Both the position numbers and the translations under genes were made by a program. A model generated the notes under the pieces. The model did no database searches and was not told the origin of the DNA. It was given only the letters and a program-made list of their open reading frames with translations. Shown here piece by piece: positions 47,344-57,129 of a DNA stretch of 64,000 nt. The stretch spans positions 3,658,916 through 3,722,915 of the forward strand of contig CM060064.1 in NCBI GenBank assembly GCA_030533445.1, written 5' to 3'. Numbering within the stretch: the first letter of the stretch is position 1; each line of letters starts with the position of its first letter. This stretch comes from Cyprinodon diabolis (Eukaryota > Chordata > Actinopteri > Cyprinodontiformes > Cyprinodontidae).

Positions 47344-47753
47344 GGGTAACCCAGAACTAGGGGAGACTGAGGAGAAGAAAAAACATAGAAACTAAGTTTC
47401 TCTCTATGGTTGTCAGACACAACGACTTCTATAGGTTCGGTCTGGTGTGAAATCACAGGTAGTGCCTTACCATTCAGGGCAGATACACAGAGGGGAGCAA
47501 CCAGGGGAATGGTAGGAATCTTTAGCTGTAGTACCAATTCACTGTCAGTCAGATTCTGCTCACACCCAGAATCAATCAGAGCATGGAGCTGAACTGACTC
47601 CTGCTCAATGATAAGGGAAGCTGGTAAGGCTAAACCGGAAACACAGTTACTGAGACTACCCACCAGTATTCCCGTAGCTACTGGTGGGCTTTCTCTTTTG
47701 GCCGAAGGGGACAAACTGAAATGTAATGTCCAGCCCGGCCACAGTACAGGCAC
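47235..47753 (-). pseudogene. Retroviral-type aspartic protease region
   Basis: Overlaps the end of gag (47678-47753) in the -1 frame, the usual gag-pol arrangement. The active-site block is LHALIDSGCEQNLTD, with the Asp-Ser-Gly triad; a later hydrophobic [18 protein letters not shown] corresponds to the flap/ILG end of such proteases. I see no classical slippery heptamer in the overlap. The frame ends at 47235 after a frameshift, before the RT. Confidence 0.85.
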
Positions 47754-48673
47754 GCCCGGGCTTCAAAGTGACGCTGGCGCTCCTCCGGTGAGAGCCTGGC
47801 ACGTCCCACCTGCATGGGTTCCTCCATGGGTAGATCTGGCGGGGGGCTAGGCCTTTGGGGGCCCCTAGGTGGAGTTGCAACAGGGGAAGCCGGCCTACGC
47901 CTTCGTTCTCTTGTCCTTTCACGTAACCGGTTGTCAATCCTTATAGCTAATGCAATTAGCTCTTCGAGGTCTGGGGGATCATCCCGATAGGCTAACTCAT
48001 CCTTAACATGCTCGTTTAGTGAGTTAATGAATGCCCCCTTGAGAGCCTGGGGATTCCAACCTGAAGTGGCTGCAATAGTTCGGAAATCAATAGCAAAATC
48101 TGCAACGGATCTCTGGCCCTGTTTCTGGGTCCAGAGTCTCCTAGTTACCTCTGTTTGGGTTTCAGCATGTCCAAAAGTCTGTTTGAATTCAGAAACAAAA
48201 TCATTAAAGGATTGGTTAAACAGAGAATTAGAGTTATTCTTAGCTTCCGCCCATTGAAGTGCTCTCCCCTGGAGGAGTCCCACTAAATAAGAAATCTTAG
48301 AGGCATCATTGGAGAAAGACTGGGGTGACCTACAAAAAACAAGGGAACATTGCAACAAAAAGCCTCCACACTTTCCAACCTCCCCAGAATAATGTTCAGG
48401 AACTGGCGAGGTGACATCCTGGAATTGACCACCTGGGGGCGGTAACAGGAGGGATGCGGCCGCTGCGCCAGCCGGAGAAGGGGCCGTAATGGAGAGTTTG
48501 TTTGTCAGTTCCTGGATCGACGCGGTCAGCTGATCCATGCGTTGAGCAGCAAACCCCTGCTGTTCAAACAACGAGCGCAACATCTCCTGGTGTTGTGTTA
48601 GCACGCTCTTTTGCTCGGGGGAGGAGCCCGCTCGTGGTTCTACTGGTTCAAACTGGCCTGATTGTTCTGTCAT
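47678..48673 (-). CDS. Gag of Sushi-type element, 331 aa, open
   Basis: ATG at 48673-48671 gives MTEQSGQF and an intact 331-codon frame. An N-terminal coiled-coil-like stretch (QMLRSLFEQQGFAAQRMDQL region) is followed by the capsid-like core (KISYLVGLLQGRALQWAEA, FVSEFKQTFGHAE). One CCHC zinc knuckle closes it: CLYCGRAGHYISVC. This architecture is the ancestor of the mammalian RTL/PEG10-type genes. The start codon lies inside the last six bases of the 5' LTR, so there is almost no leader. It is the only major gene of this element without a visible lesion. Confidence 0.88.
   Translation of the reverse strand: MTEQSGQFEPVEPRAGSSPEQKSVLTQHQEMLRSLFEQQGFAAQRMDQLTASIQELTNKLSITAPSPAGAAAASLLLPPPGGQFQDVTSPVPEHYSGEVGKCGGFLLQCSLVFCRSPQSFSNDASKISYLVGLLQGRALQWAEAKNNSNSLFNQSFNDFVSEFKQTFGHAETQTEVTRRLWTQKQGQRSVADFAIDFRTIAATSGWNPQALKGAFINSLNEHVKDELAYRDDPPDLEELIALAIRIDNRLRERTRERRRRPASPVATPPRGPQRPSPPPDLPMEEPMQVGRARLSPEERQRHFEARACLYCGRAGHYISVCPLRPKEKAHQ
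48656..48667 (-). promoter_or_regulatory. Candidate self-priming binding site
   Basis: Antisense, directly after the 5' LTR, the sequence GAACAATCAGGC appears. Its ACAATCAGGC part (48665-48656) is exactly complementary to GCCTGATTGT in the LTR (49116-49107), which starts 29-30 bp after a TATA box (TATAA at 49145-49141). That is where transcripts should begin. Self-priming from the RNA 5' end is the known mechanism of the Tf1/sushi group. Confidence 0.7.
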
Positions 48674-49255
48674 GATCGAGGGGATTTTTCTGACCAACAT
48701 GCAGGAAACCACAAGCAGGATTGAAAGGATCAATCTCTTTATTGAACTGAAAACAGAATCCAAGCTGGGTTCAGACTGATCAGCTGCTTCAGCTGCTTCT
48801 GAAAATGGAGAGGAGATGTTATTGGGGGTTCGGGAAGGGAATCTGTCCAAGTGGGTAAAGAACGGGAGGAAGCTTACTGTTCCAGAAAAAGAGCCGATCC
48901 CGGAGGGGGCTTGTGGATTGCAAAGGTGGGCTGGAGACCAAACGGTGGAGAGCGGGCAGGCAGACGGAGTAACAGCGGAGCCTGGAGGAAAAAGACAGCT
49001 GGATGAGCTGGAGCACAGGTGAGTCAGCAACAACCTGACGGTTCTGATACAGATCTCTGGGAGAGTTTACCCAGGGAGAGAGGCTTGAAATTACCAACTT
49101 AGTCGGACAATCAGGCGGTGAAGGGTAGTCCAGCTGCTCCTTATAAGAGCTGCACCAGATGAGAAACAGGTGGATCACCTGTCGGGTTGGCACGCCCTCC
49201 AATTGGAGATCTGATTGGAAACCTGTAGTCTCAGCCACACACAGACACCATGACA
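48668..49255 (-). repeat. 5' LTR of Sushi-type gypsy element
   Basis: 588 bp. Read antisense, it has a TATA box (TATAAGGAGC starting 49145), a predicted RNA start near 49116 and the gag ATG at its 3' edge (48673-48671). A candidate sense polyadenylation signal, CAATAAAGAG, falls at about 48748-48739 within the R/U5 part. Confidence 0.95.
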
Positions 49256-49369
49256 CAGATGCAGAGAAATGAGTATCTTTTGGCTCAGGAGGTTTAAGCC
49301 CCTGGTTTAATCGTCTCAGGTGTCTTGTCTTTGGGCCAGACACTTACCCACCTTGCCTGTTTTTAGGGG

Positions 49370-49560
49370 TCAGAATGGCAGTGCTTCTATGGCAGCCTTG
49401 CCTCTGTGAATGTGCCCCAGGGCTGCTGTGGCTACAATGTAGCCTACCAGCATCAGCATTTGAATGTGTGTTTCAATGGGTAAAACAATTGTAATGTGAA
49501 ACACTTTGGAGTCTTTGGTTACATAAAGTGGTACATCAGCACAGGCTATTTAATCAGATG
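49370..49560 (+). repeat. Interspersed repeat with (GAATGGGT)-type end
   Basis: Contains GCCCCAGGGCTGCTGTGGCT, TTTGAATGTGTGTTTCAATG and AAACACTTTGGAGTC. These landmarks resemble a widespread fish short repeat, whose usual forms are TGTGTGAATGGGTGAAT and AAGCGCTTTGGAGTC. No coding content. Confidence 0.45.
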
Positions 49561-49737
49561 AAAATATTTCTTGCAGAAGATCTTCTTGTTTCCCACAAAT
49601 CAAATAGCCACTGGTTGTTTTTTGTTTGTTCATTTTTACAATACCTGTTTCTTAAAGGAAACTTAAATGAGGATTTAAACATTAGAGTCAGCCACTCATG
49701 AAGGCTTGGTGCAGTGCAATCTTCTGCTCTGGCCACC

Positions 49738-49952
49738 CCTCCTGAATTGAACTTTATGTATTTATCTCACATTGGATAGATTTACCTCTGCATTTAACCC
49801 ATCCCCTTGGGGAGCAGCCGTGCAGCGCCCGGGGATCAGTGTGGGTTGAGGGTATTGCTCAGAGAGCCAGAGTGGCAGACTGTGGAAGTAGGACTCGAAC
49901 TCAGAACCTCAGATTCCAAGCTCTATGCCCTAACCACTATGCCATCACTCCT
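49738..49952 (-). repeat. tRNA-derived SINE
   Basis: Antisense, the head (49952-49884) folds like a degenerate tRNA. It has box A TGGCATAGTGGTTAG and box B GAGTTCGAGTCC, and ends with an acceptor-like TACTTCC pairing partly with GGAGTGA. A ~145-bp body follows. RNA polymerase III promoters of this kind drive SINEs. It is not a functional tRNA gene. Confidence 0.7.
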
Positions 49953-50080
49953 CTGATCTCAATCAGTTATTTGCACAAAGCGTGCAATGTAGTAGCAGCC
50001 AGGAACATGACAATTTATATTTAATGAAAACAGTCATTTTGCTGTAACAGTTCAGATTGTCTCAGTTGTGGAATGTTTTA

Positions 50081-51638
50081 GTGCATCTCAGTGGCGCAAA
50101 AACCGGGTATGCAGCGCATGCAACGCATAGGGGCGCTGCACGCGAGGGGGCGTCAAAAAACCCCTCTAGAAAATAAATTTTTCTAGTTGTAATTTTCTAT
50201 ATTTAACAGCATAAACCGATCAATAACAGAGAGACAGCACTGATTATGCGCCCCTCTGATGTGCCCCCAATGATTATGCGCCCCCTTCACCTCTCCTCCT
50301 GTCGCTCTCCCTTCCCAAACAGGTGGCTTGTGCACGCGCCCCTAAGAGGTGCACTCGGGCGTGTTTTTATTTATTTATTTTTTTTATCTTCGATTATCAC
50401 TCGTAGTGCGCCCTTAACAGCAAGATGGAGCGCCAGAAAAAAAAAACTATCCGGGGTGCTAAACAGAAAAAGAAAAGGGAGAAGGATAAAGTTGATGGCG
50501 GGATGAAAAAAAGCCTTTCAATGTGGTTGAAAGACAGTAGGTAAGTTCTGTAAGTGTATCGACAACAGGACAGGAGGGTTGTAAATATTCAGGTTAGATA
50601 AAGCTAGTCTGATACGGAGTCGCCCCATATTTGGCTGTTAAATGTTGCGTCCCCTATTGAAGCGATAAGGAACGCGATTTGTTCCGTATTTCTAGGAATA
50701 TCTGATACATACGCCTGTAACACACACATATCCACACACTAAGTGTAAGAATGACCGAAATAAAACTTAATATTAACACAGGAAAGCTAAAATGTTGTGG
50801 CCAGTGCCCAGCTATGGTCCAACGCTTAGCCCTCTAGGCTGCAATTTATTCAGTCATATGTACATTTCTTATTATTGATTTTTTAAATTAAAGATGAGTT
50901 GTACAAGTTTATCTGTGTATCAGACACATTAATCCAGTGTCATTATAGCCCTTAGACTCGGTGACCCATGTTACCAACCTTTTTGGCAGGGGGACACTTG
51001 AGTTTAAATGTTTTATTCAGTATCACTACAGTGGTGTTGTGATGTATCTGATAAGTCAGATCAGATGCAGTGTCCAGTCAGTAGCTGTTATCCAACAAGA
51101 AGATCATTCAAATTTAAAGATTAATATTTATTGTGGTTTGACTGCTGTATTTTTTAACCCTACTTTACATAAAATTAATTTAATTCAGCTGTGAGGATGG
51201 AGAGAAAGAAGAGAAGATGACAGAGGAAGAATCAGGACAGACAGTGGAAAGCAACAGGTTGGTCTAATATTAGGTGGAAGTGAGGGAACAGCTACTTAAT
51301 CCCAATCGATAATGTTTAAACATTATTTTTTTTAAACTGCATTAAGATCTGTAATTTTTACAACTAATTTATAATGCTTTTTGACCATATGACTTAGTGG
51401 AGAACGCCACAGACAAGGGGTGAAGGAGACAGACATGAGGTCGGTGATAGAAGAGACAAGTGAGGGCATCAGGTAGGAATAAATACATTAGGGTGGCAGC
51501 AAAAACATATATACCATAATGGTTTGAATTTCTGATGACCATCTCTCATTTAGTTCTTTTGGTTGCTGTGGGGGGGGGCGCCGATCATTTGTTTTCGCAT
51601 CCACCTCAGAAATATGTAGTTGTGCCCCTGGTGCATCT
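50081..51638 (+). mobile_element. Non-autonomous hAT transposon with three 5' exons
   Basis: Element 50089-51630 (1542 bp). The 8-bp target GTGCATCT is duplicated exactly at 50081-50088 and 51631-51638. The ends are imperfect inverted repeats, CAGTGGCGCAAAAAC and (antisense) CAGGGGCACAACTAC. An 8-bp duplication and CAGTGGCG-type ends are hallmarks of the hAT superfamily. Only the 5' coding exons remain, and the catalytic core is missing, so the element would need a transposase in trans. Confidence 0.85.
50425..51472 (+). pseudogene. hAT transposase N-terminal exons, core deleted
   Basis: Three exons join in phase 2. Exon 1 is 50425-50540 (MERQKKKTIRGAKQKKK to MWLKDS, donor GTAAGT). Exon 2 is 51189-51257 (CEDGEKEEKMTEEESGQ). 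Exon 3 is 51398-51472 (GERHRQGVKETDMRS). All three donors and acceptors are GT/AG, and the reading phase stays constant, which would be unlikely by chance. The product is a Lys-rich, then acidic N-terminal tail, as seen ahead of zinc fingers in ZMYM1-like hAT transposases. No zinc finger, RNase-H-like core or dimerisation domain follows before the element ends. Confidence 0.65.
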
Positions 51639-53460
51639 AAAAGATGGCGGTTTTGGTCGGGAAGATTAGCCCCTGTGAAAGTCAATTAGGGTTGAAGTAA
51701 GTTGAAGAAACGGGGCTGCTGAGGGAAAAAGACAATTGTTTAATTTAAATATCCTGCTAAACATCAAATAGCGCTTAGCTGATGCTGACCCTCTGACAAC
51801 TGTGGTGTTTTCTTATTGCTTGGTCTGGCTTGTAAAGGTAAATTCTCGGCTCTTTGAGCTTTCTGGCTTAGTTGTTTGGTTTCTGTGTTATTTACAGACA
51901 CACAATAGGCTCATTAAATGCTGGATTAATCCTCGTTAATTTTTCTTGAAAACTAAAAACGAAAGACAACAAAGTAAAAATAAAAAAACTTGAAGTCACG
52001 TTCCGGTTCAGACAGCACCCAGCTGGGCGGCATCATTAATTATGTGGTTTTCCTCCGACATTCAGGAAGAATAACTAAGTAGTTGTAACCAGATGATCTT
52101 AGTTTACTCAACAGGTTAATAATCAATAGTTAATTGGAACTATTCAGCTAAGAAATCTTTCTGGAAAAACGAGACGGGGGAAAACTGGGTCATAGTATCG
52201 GACGCCTTCTCCCTCTCTCCTTTTTCTTCTTCCTTTTTGAAACCCAGACTGGTGGGCACTGCATTTTTCAATAAATTATATTCATGCTTTGTTTCACTGT
52301 TGACTGATGAAAAATGAGGGAGAACATGAACATTATTTTTTTTACTGCTGGATTTACTTTTTATATTTGAAAAAAGTAGTGAGAAAAATCTTTTCTTTTC
52401 TTTTGGGCTCCCCCCTCAGTCAAGGGCCCTTAAGGCTGATACTTCGAAACCAGGTCTTCTGTGTAGGTGTCGCAGTGAACCAAAAGATGTCCCCGTCCCC
52501 TCCGCAGACACTCCGCTGCACCTAACCCCCCCCACCACCACCACCCCCCAATATGGCGCCCCTTGCGGTGAGACTTTCTGTTAGAGTCCTCTGGAAACTT
52601 TTGATAATGGCAGTCAGTTGGTGGTATGCAGTGTAGAAGAGAACAGGCTGTGGATAAATGTGACATTTTGATTTTGAAGTTGAGTAAAAATTTAACCAAA
52701 AAAACTTCTCTGCAATATTTTTAACATTCTAGAATATTTGCTAATTTCAAACCAGTGGAAACAAGCATCAAACATATTTACATTACAATAGATCCCATTT
52801 GGTTTAAACACTGTTAACTGTATGTCAGTGCTCCCTGGCAAAGCAGATGATGAAGAAGTCAGTTTGTTGAAGCTGGTGATGGTTTCACTTAAAAAGAGGA
52901 TGTGTGCTGTTTAATGGACTTCACTCAAGTGGTCATTCCTGCGGGACTGGAACAGAAAACCACAAGGAGGATGTCAGCACTTCCCCCCAGCTCCTGCTGT
53001 CTGTTTGTGATTTTGCTGCAATGGTATGTTCTACATGTTAAGTCATGCTTTTGCAGCAGACTTAGGCTTCTGATATGAACAAGTTAATATGTTTATTCAT
53101 TAACTTTTCTTTCAGCTTTGCCTTTTTTATTTTATTTTGTTTTTTTTTTCTTGTTGCTGTTGGTTCTTTTGTCAGAATTAAACACACCGTGTGCTGACTG
53201 ACTAGTTAGAATTAAATCACAACAGGAAATTGAATAAATGAACAATCTAGGACTGTTGTTTCCATGAGATTTAAGCACAGCAGAGAGAAGACACAGTCCT
53301 TCTCACATGAATTAAAGGAGGAGCCTCATAACAAACCAACAAAGGGAGGAGCACAAACTGGTCTGGTAGGATGAATCTGTGACATTCAGACCAGGAACTG
53401 CGTAATTCAGCTTTTAGGGTTTTTCTCAAGGAACATTTTGGATCCCTCCTGGAAAACACC
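51639..53460. other. Intergenic, upstream of calhm5
   Basis: 52431-52490 is similar to 42369-42425 (shared interspersed repeat). A C-run/CCA-rich stretch is at 52524-52550, and T-rich runs lie at 53130-53150. No gene is supported. The calhm5 promoter must lie at the right end, but I see no clear TATA box. Confidence 0.4.
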
Positions 53461-54003
53461 ATGGATAACTTCCAGACTGTTCTGCGTTTTTTCATGAACC
53501 AAAAAGCCACCATTGGTTACAGTTTTATGGCGATCCTAACTATTGGTGGGGAGCGTATTTTCTCCATGGTTTCATTTCAGTGCCCATGTAACCATGATCA
53601 GAATTTTGCATATGGGCTGACTTTTCTCCTGGGTCCGGCTGTGGTGCTTTTGGTTTTTAGCCTGTTCTTCAGCACCAGGCTGTGGAGGCTTTACACTGGC
53701 TGCTGCCTTAACCCTATGAAGCTTTGTCCTCGTGGGAACTGCCTCGGCTGCTTCAGGGTGTTGCTGAGCATCATAACTGGTGCTTTTGTGGCTCCTATTA
53801 TGTGGCTGTCTGTGGCTTTGCTCAATGGGACCTTTTATGAATGTGCCATCAGTGGTCTGGATGACAACCTGGTTGTGGATCTGTTCTGTAAAAACAAGAC
53901 GATGAAGTGTCGGGAGGAGCTCGCTAGGGTGCCCTGTGACCGCTCCGAACTGTCCAAGCAAGAACGAATGGAGCTGCTGCTGATGTTCAGGGCTCAGTCA
54001 CAA
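53461..54003 (+). CDS. calhm5: Calcium homeostasis modulator 5, exon 1
   Basis: Residues 1-181 of a CALHM channel subunit. TM1 is about 17-36, then SFQCPC with C41 and C43, TM2 about 50-70, WRLYTGCC (75-82) and TM3 about 99-121. The next loop has C128, C143, C150 and C159, two of which would bridge to C41/C43. Candidate N-glycosylation sites are NGT (122) and NKT (145). The ATG has a good context (ACACCATGG). The exon ends AQSQ at donor GTAAGA, the same position as in calhm6. NQKATIGYSFMAILTIGGER, WLSVALLNGTFYECA and VSYLQLTFWK (exon 2) fit CALHM5. Teleosts can have more than one CALHM5, so the exact paralogue is open. Confidence 0.93.
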
Positions 54004-55458
54004 GTAAGATACACTAACCTAGTCTTTCTGCACATTTACAGAACTTTTATTACAACTAGTTAAATCTATGCAATGTGAAAGGGCTTTATGAAATCTGAAA
54101 CAATAAACTCATAACATAATCTTTAATGTTACATCTGACAAACTTGGCAGCTCAACGGACAACAATGTTAGCCATGCAGTTCAAATACAATGCACCATTT
54201 TATCTGCATTGTGGGTTCAGTCAAATTACTTTTGAATAAAAGATTTGTGAAGATTTTTCTAGTCAGGCTGACTCAAAAGGCCTATGAGTTTATGAAAATG
54301 GAAGCCAGAATTCAGGAAATGCTTAAATACCTTTATTGCTGTTCTGAACAGACAAGCATAGAAATCGGTAACATAAACGGGAGTTGTGTGGGAGTGTGTG
54401 TGTGTGTCGGGGGGTGAAACTCTAGTCTTACCTGCTCACCTCTGAACTGATACAAAACAAATAAATGCAACATCTTTCCCTACGAGCAAAAGTTGGTTGA
54501 ATAAACATTGAAAAGATGACATGATTTACATCCACATAATGTCCACTCTTGGTTGAAAAGTGAAATTTGAAAAGTCAAAATGTTCAGATTTTGAATACTG
54601 GGTTTGCAACCTCTTTTCAAAATCTGTTATACCCTCTTTCCCACTGGCTGTAAAATCTGTTTAATCTGGCAACAATCAGCTTTTAGTGGCAGTGGGAACA
54701 GCTCATTGATGCGTTTCTACCGGGGTCAAACAAATCGACAAGCGACCCACGTTATAATCGCCTCGGCTCTGATAGGCATGCTGTGGAAACACCAGCATAT
54801 TGACCAGCTAATTAATGTGATGCCATTGAACGCAACATACAGATGTCAACACCGTGCCAGTCACTTCTGATCTATCAAGCAGAAACAACTTTATTTACAT
54901 TTGAGTAATATGGAGCAGCTCTGGTTAGAGCGATTCAGACAGATAATAGAGTGAAACAATAAAGCACACTGACTACGCCCTGGCTTCCTTCCATGTTGCT
55001 CTCCATTGTTTACTTTCCTGATTTCTGTCTCACTTGTGACATCATCAATGCTAACCCAGCGTGATGGTTTCACCAGACACACAGATGTGGGGGGAAAAGA
55101 GACCATGCAGCTGCCAGTAAGGGGATTAAACCAGCTTTTTTTGGCAGTGGGAAGGGAGACCAATGCCAATGGTTTGTGGGTCGACCCTGTTTGGAAAAAA
55201 CGAGTTAACGCACCATTTTCATTGGGAAAGAGGCTTTATTGGACTAAAGTGGGACAAAATCATACCAACCAAACACAGCCCAGTTTTCAACAACTATTTC
55301 TGGACTAAATCAAGGCTATGCTGGACCAACCAGTGTTACCCCTGGTTCTGAAATTATTCAAATTTAATTAAAGTGTTGCAGGAGATACTTTGCCCTTTGG
55401 GATGGTTATTTGAAAAGATGCACAAGTTGACAGAATGTGTGTTTCACTTTATTTGCAG
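54004..55458 (+). other. calhm5 intron 1
   Basis: 1455 bp, GT...AG, phase 0. It includes a short G-rich CTGTGTGGGAGTGTGTGTGT-like tract near 54385-54415 and a candidate inverted-repeat element at 54634-55158. Confidence 0.9.
54634..55158. mobile_element. Candidate inverted-repeat element in calhm5 intron
   Basis: The left end CTCTTTCCCACTGGC, followed by AAAATCTGTTTAATC, is mirrored at the right end by GGTTAAACC-like text: GATTAAACCAGC, then the T-run and GGCAGTGGGAAGGGAG. That gives an imperfect ~30-bp inverted pair. I could not find a convincing target duplication, so the boundaries and class are uncertain. Confidence 0.4.
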
Positions 55459-55848
55459 ATCTTGGGCTGGAGCATCATTATCATCGCTGTTATTCTAGGT
55501 CTCTTGGGTACCTGCTGCAAAAACTGTCGCTCTAAGGTCAGCTACCTGCAGCTTACATTCTGGAAGCGTTATGTTGAGAAGGAGAAGGAACGCTTTGATG
55601 CCTTCACTGTGGACTATGCTACTAAACTGGCTGAAAGAAACTTGCAGAGCTTTTTTGAGAACAAGGAACCTAATGTCATGCCCTTCCCTAATCACAAGGC
55701 ATGGGAGGAGATCTCTGAATACTACACATTTTCCAAGAGTGAACAGTATTACAGTACTCTTCACCGCTATGTGGAGAAAACAGACAGGGATTACGAACCA
55801 GAAAAAAGACCTGTCCTTGAGTTGGAGGATGGGATAGAGATGACTTAA
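55459..55848 (+). CDS. calhm5: Calcium homeostasis modulator 5, exon 2
   Basis: Residues 182-310 and a TAA stop at 55846-55848. The total of 310 residues is within one of human CALHM5 as I recall it. The acceptor is TTTGCAG, phase 0. TM4 is ILGWSIIIIAVILGLLGTCC. The cytosolic domain has YLQLTFWKRYVEKEKERF, LAERNLQSFFENKEP, WEEISEYYTF and YYSTLHRYVEK. A short acidic tail ends the protein. The two tandem paralogues share this exon arrangement. No lesion is seen. Confidence 0.93.
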   Translation: MLGWSIIIIAVILGLLGTCCKNCRSKVSYLQLTFWKRYVEKEKERFDAFTVDYATKLAERNLQSFFENKEPNVMPFPNHKAWEEISEYYTFSKSEQYYSTLHRYVEKTDRDYEPEKRPVLELEDGIEMT

Positions 55849-57125
55849 CCAGAACTCCACTGGAAAGGAAAGCAAGGAAAACACATTTACAAATAATGTT
55901 ATTGAAGACACACATACTCTTTACTGATGATGATGATTATAAACTTATCAAAGCAAGTCACAGTAGACATCAAATCAAATGTTGACACTACTGGCTTTTC
56001 TTGACAATCTAACTTGCCACTGCTGAAATAATTTTTTTAACTAAATATTAGGTTTCCACCTTATTAACCATCCCTCTGTCCGTCCCTCCATCCATCCATC
56101 CATCCATCTTCTCCCACTTACTCCATCAGGGTGGTGGTGGGGCCGGTGCCGGCAGTCTGTGGGCGAGAGGCGGGGTCCACCCAGGACAGGTAGCTAGTCT
56201 GTCGCAGGGAAACAGAAAGACGCACAATGACGTACTACCGTGCACACAAACTCACACCTAAGGAACTTTATTATCTTTAACCTCTATAAAGTTTTTTTTC
56301 TGCTCGAAAATGACACTAAGTTCGAGTGGGTAAAACTGAACTAAAGATTAAATAATACGTTTAATTTTTGATTGTGTATTTTAAAGTAAGGAGGAAAATG
56401 CATAAACATAAAACTTAATTATATTCAATAGTTTACTCAGCCAGCATGAACATATTTATTTAAAAAAATACTATATACTCTTTTTTATGATATGATAAAA
56501 GGGAGAACCCTCTCTGCTCTCCTCTAAACATCGTACTTTAAAATGGTACCATGTGGATACATAAGTAACTTAAAAACTACTTAACATTTTGAAGGTGAAA
56601 TACATCTGAGCAATGTCCGAATGTTTAACAGATGTTTAAACTGCACTTATTAGATGTTAGGTTTACAAGTAAATGCCTACAATTAATTTATTAGAAAATT
56701 CTAAATGCAGTCCAGCTTTAGGCAAAATTCAGTGGCATTCAAAAATAAAACTTCTATGAAATCAATATTTCTTTAACCATATTCCTGTGTTCACCTGACC
56801 TATTTGTCTGACTTGTTTTTATTTTTTTGTGGTAAGGTCACCCAAAGGCTGCTCAGGTGCTAAAGTCATATAGAGATGGTCATCTACCAGGTCACATCTG
56901 TTTTATGTGGAAAACAATACCTAAAAGTTTGCATCTGATGTATGATTATTTAATTACAAGTGAAACATGTGAAACCAATTTTTAAACAGTCTTTTAAGAA
57001 GCTTTAAATCCTATGATAGCATGGCTCATAGGAAGAAAGAAACCAAGTGACTAATATCATTTAGCTAAACTGTAACTGATGGTAAATGTAAGGAGGGGTT
57101 ACATTTTTTCCTCCAACCCACTGCA
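55849..57125. other. calhm5 3' flank with one interspersed repeat
   Basis: A canonical AATAAA lies only about 895 bp past the stop (near 56743), so the poly(A) site is not settled. 56085-56230 is a separate repeat. The rest is A+T-rich with no gene seen. Confidence 0.45.
56085..56235. repeat. (CATC)n with adjoining fish interspersed repeat
   Basis: CCATCCATCCATCCATCCATC leads into GGGGCCGGTGCCGGCAGTCT and CAGGACAGGTAGCTAGTCTG. This is a well-known layout of a short LINE-derived fish repeat with a tetranucleotide tail. The family is not assigned. Confidence 0.5.
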
Positions 57126-57129
57126 AAGT

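Larger units (their letters stand above)
44390..48667 (-). mobile_element. Internal region of Sushi-type (chromodomain) Ty3/gypsy retrotransposon
   Basis: A complete gene order gag-protease-RT-RNase H-integrase-chromodomain lies between matching LTRs; the whole element is 43802-49255, 5454 bp. AGAT is found on both outer sides (43798-43801, 49257-49260), consistent with a 4-5 bp target duplication. It carries several disabling lesions (see the individual genes), so it is a dead but fairly young copy. It sits between calhm6 and calhm5 in the opposite orientation. Confidence 0.95.

Noticed and set aside
49884..49952. Functional tRNA gene
   Set aside because: Boxes A and B are present but the acceptor stem mispairs and a SINE body follows. 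It is a SINE head.
55495..55911. Antisense 138-codon frame over calhm5 exon 2
   Set aside because: A shadow of the conserved calhm5 coding strand; no domain.
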